From contig CAVYAL010000001.1 in the NCBI GenBank assembly GCA_963766505.1, positions 124,001-188,000 of the forward strand: 64,000 nucleotides of DNA, written 5' to 3'. Below the pieces are notes generated by a model, which was not told the DNA's origin, did no database searches, and was given only the letters and a program-made list of their open reading frames with translations. Within the stretch, counting starts at the first letter, position 1; every line of letters begins with the position of its first letter. This DNA comes from DATIRA01 sp963766505. Its GTDB lineage: Bacteria; Pseudomonadota; Gammaproteobacteria; Steroidobacterales; Steroidobacteraceae. Below are positions 33,939 to 43,011 of this stretch, piece by piece. A program made the translations under genes and the position numbers.

Positions 33939-36139
33939 GCGCTTCGGGGGCCGCGTCATCAGGGCTGCTCGCCGCCTGGTCCCGCTCGAGCCTGACGGTA
34001 CGCATCCTCGCCGGACTGGCGCTGGGGGTGCTGGTCGGACTGTTCTTCGGCGAGGAAGTCGTTGCGCTGCAGGGGCTGGCCCGTGCGTACATCGGCTTGA
34101 TGCAGATGACGGTGCTGCCTTACCTCGTCGTCGCGCTGGTCCTGGGACTCGGGGGCCTCAGTCCGCGCGAAGCCATCCAGCTTGCCAAGTACGGGGGACT
34201 GACGCTGCTCGTGTTCTGGGGACTGGCGCTGGCAGTCGTGGCCCTGATGCCGCTGACTTTCCCCGAATACCAATCGGCCTTCTTCTTCAGCACGAGCCTG
34301 CTCCATCCCCACGAGCCGCTGTCGCTGGTGGACCTCTACGTCCCGGCCAATCCCTTCCACTCGCTGGCCAACAACATCGTGCCAGCGGTGACGCTCTTCA
34401 GCAGCGCGGTCGGTGTCGCCTTGATCGGTGTGCCCGGCAAGGAGCGCTTCCTCGGTGCATTGGAAGTCCTGATGCAGGCACTGGCCCGCGTCACGCGATT
34501 CGTCGTCGAGCTCACGCCGTTCGGCGTGATACCGATCGCAGCGCTGGCCGCAGGCACGCTCTCGCTCGACGAACTGGCGCGGCTGCAGGTCTATTTCGTG
34601 ACCTTCCTGGTGGCCGCGTTGCTGGTCGGAGCCCTGCTGCTGCCGGCGCTGGTCGCGACGGTCACGCCGATCCGCTATCGCGAGGTGCTCGGTGCCAGCA
34701 GCGACGCGGTGCTCACGGCCTTCGTCACCAGCAACGTGTTCATCGTGCTGCCGATGCTCGCGGAGCATTGCGAGCGGCTCGCAGCCCGGCACGGCTTCGA
34801 CAAGGGCGAGGCGAAATCCGTGCCCGAGGTCGTCGTGCCGATCGCGTTCAATGCACCGACGGCCGGCAAGCTGCTCACGCTGCTGTTCGTTCCGTTCGCA
34901 GCCTGGCTCTCGGGTCGTCCGCTCGCGGGCGGCGAATACCCGGGCCTGATGCTCGCCGGACTGTTCAGCTATTTCGCCAAGGCACAGGTGGCACTGCCGT
35001 TCCTGATGGACCTGGTCGAGGTGCCGCAGGACCTGTTCCAGCTCTACATCCCGACGACGCTGCTGAACGGAAAGCTCGACTCCGCGGTCGGCGCGATGAG
35101 CCTGTTCGCGTTCTCGGCCATCGTCACCACGGCGATGGCGGGCCGGCTGCAGTTCTCGGCGGGCCGGCTGCTGCGATTCCTGCTGGGCTCGGCAGCGCTC
35201 ACCGCCGCTGCGGTGGGCCTGACGTCCTGGGGACTCGCGCAGCTCATTGACACGAGCTACACGAAGGCCGAGGTCGTCGCATCGATGCACCTTTCGCGCT
35301 CGCCGCCGCCCACGACCGTCTACAGCGGCCCTGCGCCGTTCGATCCTTACTCCCGGATGGACCTGACGCCACTCGAGCGGATTCGCGCACGCCAGACGCT
35401 GCGGGTCGGCTACCAGCATGGTCGGCTGCCTTTCACCTTCCGGAACCGGCAGGGAGACCTGGTCGGCTTCGACATCGAGATGGTCAGCAGGATGGCAGAG
35501 GACCTCGGCGTCCGCCTCGAGTTCGTTCCGGTGCAGCTCGACGCGTTCGACAGGCAGCTCGCCTCGGGCGAGATCGATCTCGTCTCGAGCGTTCCGTACA
35601 CGCACCACTGGGTGGCACGCTTGCGCCTGTCCGCGCCTTACATGGATGGCACGATCGGGCTGCTGGTCCGGGATTCGCGCCGCGACGAGTTCGCCACGCT
35701 GGAATCGATTGCGGGTCACGAGCGCCTGCGGATCGGCATCCCGGGTCGTGCGGAGCTGTACGAGGACTACGTGCAGGCGCTGCTCGGCTCGACGCCGTTC
35801 GAACTAGTGAGCCTGGAAAGCTGGCAGGACTACTTCGACGGCCAGCATCCGGAGATCGACGCAGTGCTAGGCCTCGCCGAGGTGGCCACCGCGTGGTCGC
35901 TGCTGCACCCGGAATACTCGGTCGTGATCCCGCGAAATGCAGTCATACGCCGGCCCCTGGGGTTCGCAACCGCGCTCGACGCTGCCGATTTCGCCCAGTT
36001 CGTCGACGAATGGGTCGTGCTGCAGCAGTCGCGCGGCGAGATCCAGCGGACCTACGATTACTGGATCCTCGGCAAGGGTGCCGAAATCAGGCCGCCGCGC
36101 TGGTCGATCGCCCGTGACGTGCTCGGCTGGACCCGCTGA
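33935..36139 (+). CDS. Dicarboxylate/amino-acid:cation symporter fused to a type 3 solute-binding domain
   Basis: 734 residues from a GTG overlapping the translocase stop (GTGA), so translation is coupled. Residues about 20-430 are a glutamate-type (DAACS) symporter with eight helices and two hairpins; the substrate site region FNAPTAGKLLTLLFV and KAQVALPFLMDL are visible. Residues about 480-720 form a family-3 periplasmic solute-binding domain (LRVGYQHGRLPFTFRNRQGD, GFDIEMVSRMAEDLG, DLVSSVPYTHHW). Joining a secondary carrier to an ABC-type binding domain in one chain is unusual. Amino acid or dicarboxylate uptake is expected. An upstream in-frame region reads into the translocase gene and is not part of the protein. 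Confidence 0.85.
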   Translation: MSASGAASSGLLAAWSRSSLTVRILAGLALGVLVGLFFGEEVVALQGLARAYIGLMQMTVLPYLVVALVLGLGGLSPREAIQLAKYGGLTLLVFWGLALAVVALMPLTFPEYQSAFFFSTSLLHPHEPLSLVDLYVPANPFHSLANNIVPAVTLFSSAVGVALIGVPGKERFLGALEVLMQALARVTRFVVELTPFGVIPIAALAAGTLSLDELARLQVYFVTFLVAALLVGALLLPALVATVTPIRYREVLGASSDAVLTAFVTSNVFIVLPMLAEHCERLAARHGFDKGEAKSVPEVVVPIAFNAPTAGKLLTLLFVPFAAWLSGRPLAGGEYPGLMLAGLFSYFAKAQVALPFLMDLVEVPQDLFQLYIPTTLLNGKLDSAVGAMSLFAFSAIVTTAMAGRLQFSAGRLLRFLLGSAALTAAAVGLTSWGLAQLIDTSYTKAEVVASMHLSRSPPPTTVYSGPAPFDPYSRMDLTPLERIRARQTLRVGYQHGRLPFTFRNRQGDLVGFDIEMVSRMAEDLGVRLEFVPVQLDAFDRQLASGEIDLVSSVPYTHHWVARLRLSAPYMDGTIGLLVRDSRRDEFATLESIAGHERLRIGIPGRAELYEDYVQALLGSTPFELVSLESWQDYFDGQHPEIDAVLGLAEVATAWSLLHPEYSVVIPRNAVIRRPLGFATALDAADFAQFVDEWVVLQQSRGEIQRTYDYWILGKGAEIRPPRWSIARDVLGWTR

Positions 36140-36158
36140 GCGCCCGCGCTCCGGCGAG

Positions 36159-36782
36159 CTAGTACTCCACGGTCCGATCCAGCTTCAGCAGCCAGCCGGC
36201 CTCTCCCGGCACGAGCTTGTACTGCAGCTGGCGGGTGCCGCCCGTTGGATCGGAGTTCGTGTCTCCGGAACGGTAAATCGGGAACCGGCGCACCAGCGTG
36301 CTCTCGACCACGGCGAACTCGTCGTGTCCCATGTATCCCTGGGTCTGCGGGCCGTCCTGCTCGAGCGGTGGCAGGTAGATCTCGCTCAACGACTTGCGGT
36401 TGTTGGCCGCATACGCCACCAGTGATCCGTAGGACCCGCTGCCGGCGGAGTTCACGTACACATAGACCTCGGGCGAGCCGTCCGCATTGAGGTCGGCGAT
36501 CTCGGCGCTGGTGACCGACCCGTCCACCTCGCGCTCGATCGTCGAGTTATCGACCTCCAGTCCCGAGGGCTGGATGGTCAGCGTATTGATCGACGAATCG
36601 TTCGGACAGCTGAGAACGAACCGGATGCCCTGCAGTTCGAGCGTCTGCTCGAACGGTCCGCTGGACTGAGCGCGCGGCACCGGCGGCTCGCTGGTCGCCT
36701 GCCCCTGCGCCGGGGCGACTGCCGGCAGTAGCGGGAAGGCGCAGGTTGCCAGCACTATGCAGAATTGTCGTACTTCGCGCAT
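36159..36782 (-). CDS. PliI-type lysozyme inhibitor-like exported protein
   Basis: 207 residues with a signal peptide (ends APAQG). The motifs FVLSCPNDSSINTLTIQPSG, EIADLNADGSPEVYVYV and SAGSGSYGSLVAY are typical of the PliI family, which includes periplasmic inhibitors of I-type (invertebrate) lysozyme. DLNADGSPE also looks like a calcium-binding FG-GAP-like loop. Function as a lysozyme inhibitor is by family only. It is convergent with the symporter gene (19-base gap). Confidence 0.7.
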   Translation of the reverse strand: MREVRQFCIVLATCAFPLLPAVAPAQGQATSEPPVPRAQSSGPFEQTLELQGIRFVLSCPNDSSINTLTIQPSGLEVDNSTIEREVDGSVTSAEIADLNADGSPEVYVYVNSAGSGSYGSLVAYAANNRKSLSEIYLPPLEQDGPQTQGYMGHDEFAVVESTLVRRFPIYRSGDTNSDPTGGTRQLQYKLVPGEAGWLLKLDRTVEY

Positions 36783-36793
36783 CTCGAATCACC

Positions 36794-38206
36794 TCAAAGA
36801 ACGGGCGCGGCAAGCCGCGACAGACTGACGCCGAAGCGCCACCAGAAGGACTTCTCTTCGAACTGGGTCGGGTCGATGGGGACGGCATGCCGGAAATCAG
36901 CTTCGAACATCTTCTCCATCTCGGCAGCGAACTGGCGGTCCGCGATCAGTGCCGTCACTTCGAAATTCAGGCGGAAGGAGCGGTTGTCGAAATTGGCCGT
37001 ACCCACGGCCGATACCTCGTCGTCGACCAGCATGACCTTCTCGTGCAGGAACCCCGGCTGATAGGCATAGAAGCGGATGCCGAGGTCGCGCAGCATGTAC
37101 ATGTAGTGGAACGCTGCCAGGTAGACGGGCAGGCTGTCTCCCTTCCCGGTAGTGATGACGCGCACGTCCACGCCGCGCAGCGCCGCCAGCTGCAAGGCCT
37201 TGACCACGGCCTCGTCGGGAACGAAATACGGCGCTGACAGCCAGGCGCGCTTGCTGGCCGAGTTAAGCGCAGTCACGAACATCAGCCCGGCCGACTCGAG
37301 CCGCTGTGTGGGCGCAGAGGCGAAGATCATCGCGCGGACGTCATCGTCCGGCGCTGCCTTCGGCACCCAGTCGAGTTCGGGAATCTCGCGCGTCGCCCAG
37401 TACCAGTCCGAGAGGATCGTGAACTGCAGCTCGGTGACGACCGGGCCCTCGAGGCGTACGTGCGTGTCCCTCCAGGGCGTGAACTCAGGGTCCAGCCCCA
37501 GGTACTCGTCGCCGACGTTGTGCCCGCCGACCCAGCCGGTGACGCCGTCGACCACGACCATCTTGCGGTGGTTGCGGAAGTTGAGCTGGAAGCGGTTGCC
37601 GGAGCCCTGCGTGGGCTTGAACGAGGAAACCTGCACGCCCGCGGCCTTCAACTCGTCGATGTACCGTCCCGGCAGCCCCTTGCTGCCGACCTCGTCATAC
37701 AGCATGTAGACCGCCACACCTGCCCGGGCGCGCTCGATCATGGCCTGCTGCATGCGCCGGCCGAGCCCGTCGTCGTGGAACATGTAGAACTGGACAAGGA
37801 CGTACCGCTGCGCCCCGGCGATGCCGGCGAAGATGCTGTCGAACGTGGCCTCGCCGTTCACCAGCAGCTCGACGCTGTTGCCACGGGTCATCTTCATGCC
37901 GGACAGCTCGCTGACGGTCCGGTACGCCTGCGGCGCAGACTCGCCAGTCACCGTCCAGGGGTCGAGGTTTACCTTGATCTGCTCGAGCAGTGCCACGATC
38001 TCCTGCCTGCGTTCCTCGAAGGCCTCGAGCGCCCCGCCGAACTTGCTGCGGCCGAGGACGAGGTAGGCGGGAACCGCGACGAACGGCGCCGCGACCAGCG
38101 AAACCGCCCAGGCGACAGCACCCTGTGATGTCCGGACGGTCATCACGGCGTCGATGGCCGCAATCACGCCGGCCAGATAGAACGCAGCAACTATCCAGGC
38201 AATCAA
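36794..38206 (-). CDS. cls: Cardiolipin synthase (phospholipase D family)
   Basis: 470 residues, the usual length. Two N-terminal membrane helices are followed by two HKD motifs: NHRKMVVVDG...GGHN and LHEKVMLVDDE...GTANFDNRS. It joins two phosphatidylglycerol molecules into cardiolipin at the inner membrane. The TTG at 38206 has GGGAG 7 bases upstream and begins right before the first helix (LIAWIVAAFYLAG); longer in-frame reading to 38320 would add a non-conserved basic tail. It ends 11 bases before the start of the PliI-like gene, so both may be one transcript. It is divergent from the AsmA-like gene. Confidence 0.9.
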   Translation of the reverse strand: MIAWIVAAFYLAGVIAAIDAVMTVRTSQGAVAWAVSLVAAPFVAVPAYLVLGRSKFGGALEAFEERRQEIVALLEQIKVNLDPWTVTGESAPQAYRTVSELSGMKMTRGNSVELLVNGEATFDSIFAGIAGAQRYVLVQFYMFHDDGLGRRMQQAMIERARAGVAVYMLYDEVGSKGLPGRYIDELKAAGVQVSSFKPTQGSGNRFQLNFRNHRKMVVVDGVTGWVGGHNVGDEYLGLDPEFTPWRDTHVRLEGPVVTELQFTILSDWYWATREIPELDWVPKAAPDDDVRAMIFASAPTQRLESAGLMFVTALNSASKRAWLSAPYFVPDEAVVKALQLAALRGVDVRVITTGKGDSLPVYLAAFHYMYMLRDLGIRFYAYQPGFLHEKVMLVDDEVSAVGTANFDNRSFRLNFEVTALIADRQFAAEMEKMFEADFRHAVPIDPTQFEEKSFWWRFGVSLSRLAAPVL

Positions 38207-38395
38207 TCCAGTTCTCCCATCAACGCGAAGGCTTCGCGCTCCGTCCCCTGCCCCATGCCCGGGAAGCGCAGTCCGGCCCTGGAATGCGGACCTGACACTG
38301 TACAATCGTCGCTGGCGCACGTCGCGTCAAATGCCTGCCCGGGAAGGGTCCGAAGCGGGCGGGATCGCGTCGAACCGAAAGACCGTCCGGAACCG

Positions 38396-40600
38396 ATGTC
38401 GAGCACTCACCCATTGCGGGCTCACCCAGGTCACGGTGCCGCCAGGCTGCTGCGCCTCGCCGCCCGCATTGTGCTGCCGCTGTACGCCATGTATCTGCTG
38501 GCCGGCAACTTGCTGCTCAACACACCAGTAGGGCACCGGCTTGCAAACCCGAAACCGGAGAAGGCCCAGGTCGGCTGGGACCGGGCGCTGACGATCATTC
38601 CGACCCAGGTGCAGGTATGGAACCTGCGTGTCGCCGGCAATGTCCGGCGCACGGTGTGGTCGGTACAGGCGGAACATGCGAGCGGCCGGATAGCACTGCT
38701 GCCACTGCTCACCAAGACGATCAGCGTGCGCGACGTTGTCGGCGAGCAGGTGTCCGGTGGCGCGAGCCTGATCGACAACCCACGCCCCGCGGCTGAAGCA
38801 CGCCCCGGCGGCTGGACGCTCGAGTTCGCGGAAATCTCGGTGCAGTCGGTGCGCCACGCCTACTTCAACGATCTCGTGCTGGTCGGCGACGGGCGTGCCG
38901 CGGGCGGCTTTCGCAAGACCATGCGCGGTGGCGCGATGGAGATCCTGCCCTCGGAGATCGAGCTGCGGGACGCGGTGCTCTGGCGCGATGGCCTCGCCTT
39001 GCTGAGCGAGGCCAGGCTGGCCTCGAGCTTTGCAATGGCGGCAAACACCCGTGCCGAGGCACCGGGTATCCGCAAGCTGCTGAAGCTCGATGCGGACGTC
39101 TCGCTGGATGGGGTGACGCCGGGCCTGCGGGCCCTCGTCGATGATGACCAGCGCCCTCGCCTCGTTCCGACCGACAGGCAAGGACAGCTTGCGGCGCAGG
39201 TCGGCTGGCGACGCGGTCAGCTGACGCCCGGCAGCCGCCTGAAATTCGATGCGCCGGTCGATGCCACCGTAGCCGGCGACGAGGTTCCCGGGACGGCCGA
39301 CTTCCTGCTGCAGGTGGACGACCGGCAGGTAGAGCTCAAAGCAAAGCTCGGAGCCGGGACGGCCTCGCACTTCCATGCGGACGCGGACCTGGTGATGAGT
39401 GGGACATCGATACCGATTCCGCTCGGCGGACCGGCCGCGGTCGTGTCGAGAACCTCGGGGCACGTTGACGCGACCTGGCAATTCCAGTCGCTCCGCTGGC
39501 TGACCAGCCTGATCAGGGCGCCAGGGCTCGTGTCATTCGACGGGGCAGGCAGCATCGTCGCGGACCTGGACATCGCGAGCGGGACCGTCGCGGCCGGCAG
39601 CCGCCTGAGCGTTCCCGAGGTCACGGCGACGGTGCGTGCGATGGGCAATGACTTCAGCGGAGTCGCGCGCGCCGACGTCGTTTTCGAGAGCGCCGCAGGT
39701 GTCGAAGGCGTCAGGCCTCACCTCACCGCCCAGATGCAGGAGTTTCGCGTCGCACCGGGCGACGCGCCACAGCAACCCTACGTAGAAGGGCACGACCTGA
39801 GGCTGGAAGTGACCGTCGACGACGCGCAAGCGGAACTCAAGGACAGCTATCGCGCCCACCTCGTGTTCAATGACGCAGACGTGCCCGACCTGCGTGTCTA
39901 CAACCGCTACCTGCCCAGTGAGCATGTCAGGGTCCTGGCCGGCACCGGGCGGCTGAGCGGTGATCTCGAGCTCTACGGCGAAGGGCAGGTCGCAAAGGGC
40001 CGGTTGCAGGTGGCGGCCAATGACGCTCGCGTCGACGTGGCGGGAATCGCACTCGCGGGAACCGTGCAGACTGACACCCGGCTGCGTCGCGCGGATCTCG
40101 CCACTCGCAGCCTGTATGCGAGCGGCAGCCGGATCGTGCTCAAGGACGTGGGCGTGCAGGCGCCCGGCGAGGAGCCGCAATCAGGCTGGTGGGCGACGCT
40201 CGAGCTGGCGACGGCACGGCTCGACATGGACAAGCCGCCGGCCCTGGACGCCCGGATAAGCGCGAGCATGAAGGACCTGAGCGTGCTGCTGGCGCTGTTC
40301 GCGCAGAAGAAGCACTTTCCCCACTGGATCGCCAATGTGATCGACGATGGCCAGGCCGAAATGAGCGGCCGCTTGCGGTGGAAGGACCAGGCGCTGGTCC
40401 TCGACCGATTCTCCGGCAGCAACGACCGGTTTCACGCGCAGGCGCGACTGCGGCTGCACGACGGCCAGCGCAACGGCGACCTGTACCTGGGCTGGCACAA
40501 GCTCGGCCTCGGCCTCGCGCTCGCTGGCGAGAAGAAGGACTTCCGCGTCATCGAGCCTCGCAAGTGGTACGAGTCCCGGCCGGACCTGCTGAGCGACTGA
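38396..40600 (+). CDS. AsmA/DUF748-like envelope protein
   Basis: 734 residues. One membrane segment (about 18-42: IVLPLYAMYLLAGNLLLN) followed by about 690 residues of beta-rich, low-cysteine sequence with repeated short strands, suggestive of AsmA-like or bridge-like lipid-transfer proteins that span the periplasm. I see no single decisive motif, so the family is provisional. Start at ATG 38396 gives a short basic N-tail before the membrane helix. Its 3' end overlaps the convergent monooxygenase gene by 53 bases (40548-40600). Confidence 0.55.
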   Translation: MSSTHPLRAHPGHGAARLLRLAARIVLPLYAMYLLAGNLLLNTPVGHRLANPKPEKAQVGWDRALTIIPTQVQVWNLRVAGNVRRTVWSVQAEHASGRIALLPLLTKTISVRDVVGEQVSGGASLIDNPRPAAEARPGGWTLEFAEISVQSVRHAYFNDLVLVGDGRAAGGFRKTMRGGAMEILPSEIELRDAVLWRDGLALLSEARLASSFAMAANTRAEAPGIRKLLKLDADVSLDGVTPGLRALVDDDQRPRLVPTDRQGQLAAQVGWRRGQLTPGSRLKFDAPVDATVAGDEVPGTADFLLQVDDRQVELKAKLGAGTASHFHADADLVMSGTSIPIPLGGPAAVVSRTSGHVDATWQFQSLRWLTSLIRAPGLVSFDGAGSIVADLDIASGTVAAGSRLSVPEVTATVRAMGNDFSGVARADVVFESAAGVEGVRPHLTAQMQEFRVAPGDAPQQPYVEGHDLRLEVTVDDAQAELKDSYRAHLVFNDADVPDLRVYNRYLPSEHVRVLAGTGRLSGDLELYGEGQVAKGRLQVAANDARVDVAGIALAGTVQTDTRLRRADLATRSLYASGSRIVLKDVGVQAPGEEPQSGWWATLELATARLDMDKPPALDARISASMKDLSVLLALFAQKKHFPHWIANVIDDGQAEMSGRLRWKDQALVLDRFSGSNDRFHAQARLRLHDGQRNGDLYLGWHKLGLGLALAGEKKDFRVIEPRKWYESRPDLLSD

Positions 40601-42101
40601 GCGTGCTTTCGAACGTGTAGTCCTCGGTCCGTACACTTCGCGTTGCGAGCCAGTAACGCCACGTTGACCAGGGCCAGATCGTGAAGTTGCGCCCATCCGC
40701 CTGCTGGTACCAGCTTGCGCAGCCGGACGTCCAGACCGTTCCCTGCAGCGCTCGCTGCACCCTTTCGTTGAACGCGGCCTGCGCCTGCGGCCTGAGGTCG
40801 AGGTAGTCCGCGCGGCGCGACTCGACTGCCCGGAGGCACTGCATCACGTAATGCACCTGGCACTCGATCATGAAGATGATCGAGTTGTGACCGAGCGCGG
40901 TGTTCGGCCCGACGAGCTGATACATGTTGGGATAACCGCTGACGGTGATGCCGTAATAGGCCTGGGCACCCGCCTTCCAGTCCTCGGCGAGGACGTGGCC
41001 CGGCAGGCCGGTGACCCGGAAATCCCGCATGTAGATTCGCGGGTCCACGACGAAACCGGTACCGAGGATGATGCAGTCCACCGGCCGCTCGGTACCGTCG
41101 GCCGTGACGATGCTCCTCTCGCGGACTTCCCGGATTCCGTCCGTGACGAGTTCGACATTGCTGCGGTTGAACATCGGGTACCAGACATTCGAGATCAGTA
41201 TCCGCTTGCAGCCGATCGTATAGTCGGGCGTCAGCCTGCGCGCCAGCTCCGGGTCCCGGACCTGGTGGCGGATGAAGAGCCTCGCCAGCCGCTGCAGTCC
41301 GCGCGCAAGAGCTGGGTGAAAGATCGGCCAGACCCGGGACTCGTTCGACCAGTACAGCCTCGCCCGATGCAGCTTGCGCAGCCACGGAAAGCGTGCAAAA
41401 CGATTTTTCACACGCTCGGGATACGCGCGGGTGTCGCGGGGAATCACCCAGGCCGGGGTGCGCTGGAATACGTAGAGTCGTTCGACCCTCGGTGCGATCT
41501 CCGGGCAGTACTGGATCGCGCTACCGCCCGTGCCAATCGAGGCGACCCGTTTACCCTCGAGTTCATAGCCGTGATTCCAGCGTGCCGAATGAAACACTTC
41601 GCCGCGGAAACGCTCCAGGCCCGGGATCGAGGGTGTCTGCGGCCGGCTGAGCGGGCCGCTGGCGAGCACGAAATGGCGCGCGACGTAGGTCTCGCCGCAG
41701 CGGGTGCGGACCGTCCAGCTGGCCGACCCCGGATCGAAGTGCGCCGCGCAGACCTCCCGTCCGAAGCGGATGTGCGGCCGCAGGCGGTACTTTTGCGTCG
41801 TGTCGAGGATGTAGCGCTGGATCTCCTGCCAGCCCGGGTAGCGCCGCGTCCAGTCCGGCCTGCCCTCGAACGAGTACGAATACAGATGCGACTGCACGTC
41901 GCAGGCCGCACCGGGATAGGTATTGTCGCGCCAGGTCCCGCCGACCTCGGACTCCTTCTCGAGGATCAGGAAATCCCGGATGCCGGCCTCCAGCAGCTTG
42001 ATGCCCATGCACAAGCCACCGAAACCGGCGCCGAGCACCAGTACCTGGAGATTCGAGCGCTCGACAGGGCCGGGCCGGACGTCAAGGCTGGCGTCAGTCA
42101 T
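40548..42101 (-). CDS. Flavin-containing monooxygenase (Baeyer-Villiger-type)
   Basis: 517 residues. The FAD motif LGAGFGGLCMG is near the N-terminus and the NADPH motif GTGGSAIQ is mid-protein. FRGEVFHSARWNH matches the Baeyer-Villiger fingerprint FxGxxxHxxxW, so it should insert oxygen into ketones or oxidise soft nucleophiles using NADPH and O2. ATG 42101 is chosen as the start just before the FAD motif region. The gene overlaps the 3' end of the AsmA-like gene and is divergent from the exported isoaspartyl methyltransferase gene (160-base gap with no clear promoter). Confidence 0.87.
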   Translation of the reverse strand: MTDASLDVRPGPVERSNLQVLVLGAGFGGLCMGIKLLEAGIRDFLILEKESEVGGTWRDNTYPGAACDVQSHLYSYSFEGRPDWTRRYPGWQEIQRYILDTTQKYRLRPHIRFGREVCAAHFDPGSASWTVRTRCGETYVARHFVLASGPLSRPQTPSIPGLERFRGEVFHSARWNHGYELEGKRVASIGTGGSAIQYCPEIAPRVERLYVFQRTPAWVIPRDTRAYPERVKNRFARFPWLRKLHRARLYWSNESRVWPIFHPALARGLQRLARLFIRHQVRDPELARRLTPDYTIGCKRILISNVWYPMFNRSNVELVTDGIREVRERSIVTADGTERPVDCIILGTGFVVDPRIYMRDFRVTGLPGHVLAEDWKAGAQAYYGITVSGYPNMYQLVGPNTALGHNSIIFMIECQVHYVMQCLRAVESRRADYLDLRPQAQAAFNERVQRALQGTVWTSGCASWYQQADGRNFTIWPWSTWRYWLATRSVRTEDYTFESTLSRSAGPAGTRTTCEAR

Positions 42102-42261
42102 GCCCGTAGAGTCTCGCACAGGTTCCAGGGCCGTTGCATGCCGCGCCGGCGCTGCGAACGACTTCGCGTCGCCGGAGGGTGCATCGCAGTTTCCGCAATG
42201 CTCGCGGCCCGGGTGACTGCGTAAACTGTAATCGGGACTTTGCTGCGGGAACTGGCTCGGC

Positions 42262-43011
42262 ATGACGACACGGGCTGCAATGTCAGGAGTCCTGGCGATC
42301 CTGCTGCTGTTGCAGGGAGGCAGCCCGGCGACCGGCGCCGGGGCGACAGCCTACGACGTTGAGCGCGAGGCACTGGTCCGGGAGATCGAGCGCGACGTAC
42401 GCGATACCGCCGAGTACATCAACCGCAGGGAACTCGATGAACGCGTCCTGGCCGCGATGCGGACCGTGCCACGGCATGAGTTCGTCAGGCCGGCCGATCG
42501 CGACCTCGCCTACCAGAATCGGCCGCTGCCGATAGGGTACGGCCAGACCATCTCTCAGCCCTACATCGTTGCGATCATGACCGACCTGGTCGAGCCGCGT
42601 CCCGGCTGCGTCGTACTCGAGATCGGCACGGGTTCCGGCTACCAGGCCGCGGTGCTGGGTGAACTCTGCCGGAAGGTGTATTCGATCGAGATCGTCGAGC
42701 CACTGGGATTGCAGGCGCGCGAGCGGCTCGGACGCCTGGGCTACGACAACGTCGAGGTCCGCATCGGCGACGGCTACTACGGCTGGCCGGAGCATGCTCC
42801 GTTCGATGCAATCGTCGTGACAGCCGTGGCCAGCCACGTGCCTCCCCCGCTGCTGCAGCAGTTGAAACCGGGTGGCCGCATGGTCCTTCCGGTCGGCACG
42901 CGGTTCACGACCCAGCAGCTCGTGCTGGTCGAGAAGCAGGCCGATGGCAAGGTCACGACCAGGCAGCTGCTGCCAGTGGCTTTCGTTCCACTCACCGGCG
43001 GACATGACTGA
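42262..43011 (+). CDS. pcm: Protein-L-isoaspartate O-methyltransferase with predicted signal peptide
   Basis: 249 residues. Motif I EIGTGSGYQAAVL and the PIMT-specific PIGYGQTISQPYIVA loop are intact, so it should methylate damaged isoaspartyl residues with SAM. A 26-residue hydrophobic start (MSGVLAILLLLQGGSPATGA) looks like a Sec signal; SAM is not expected outside the cytoplasm, so either the start is non-secretory or the protein is anchored. Its stop overlaps the next start by 8 bases (ATGACTGA). Confidence 0.85.
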   Translation: MTTRAAMSGVLAILLLLQGGSPATGAGATAYDVEREALVREIERDVRDTAEYINRRELDERVLAAMRTVPRHEFVRPADRDLAYQNRPLPIGYGQTISQPYIVAIMTDLVEPRPGCVVLEIGTGSGYQAAVLGELCRKVYSIEIVEPLGLQARERLGRLGYDNVEVRIGDGYYGWPEHAPFDAIVVTAVASHVPPPLLQQLKPGGRMVLPVGTRFTTQQLVLVEKQADGKVTTRQLLPVAFVPLTGGHD

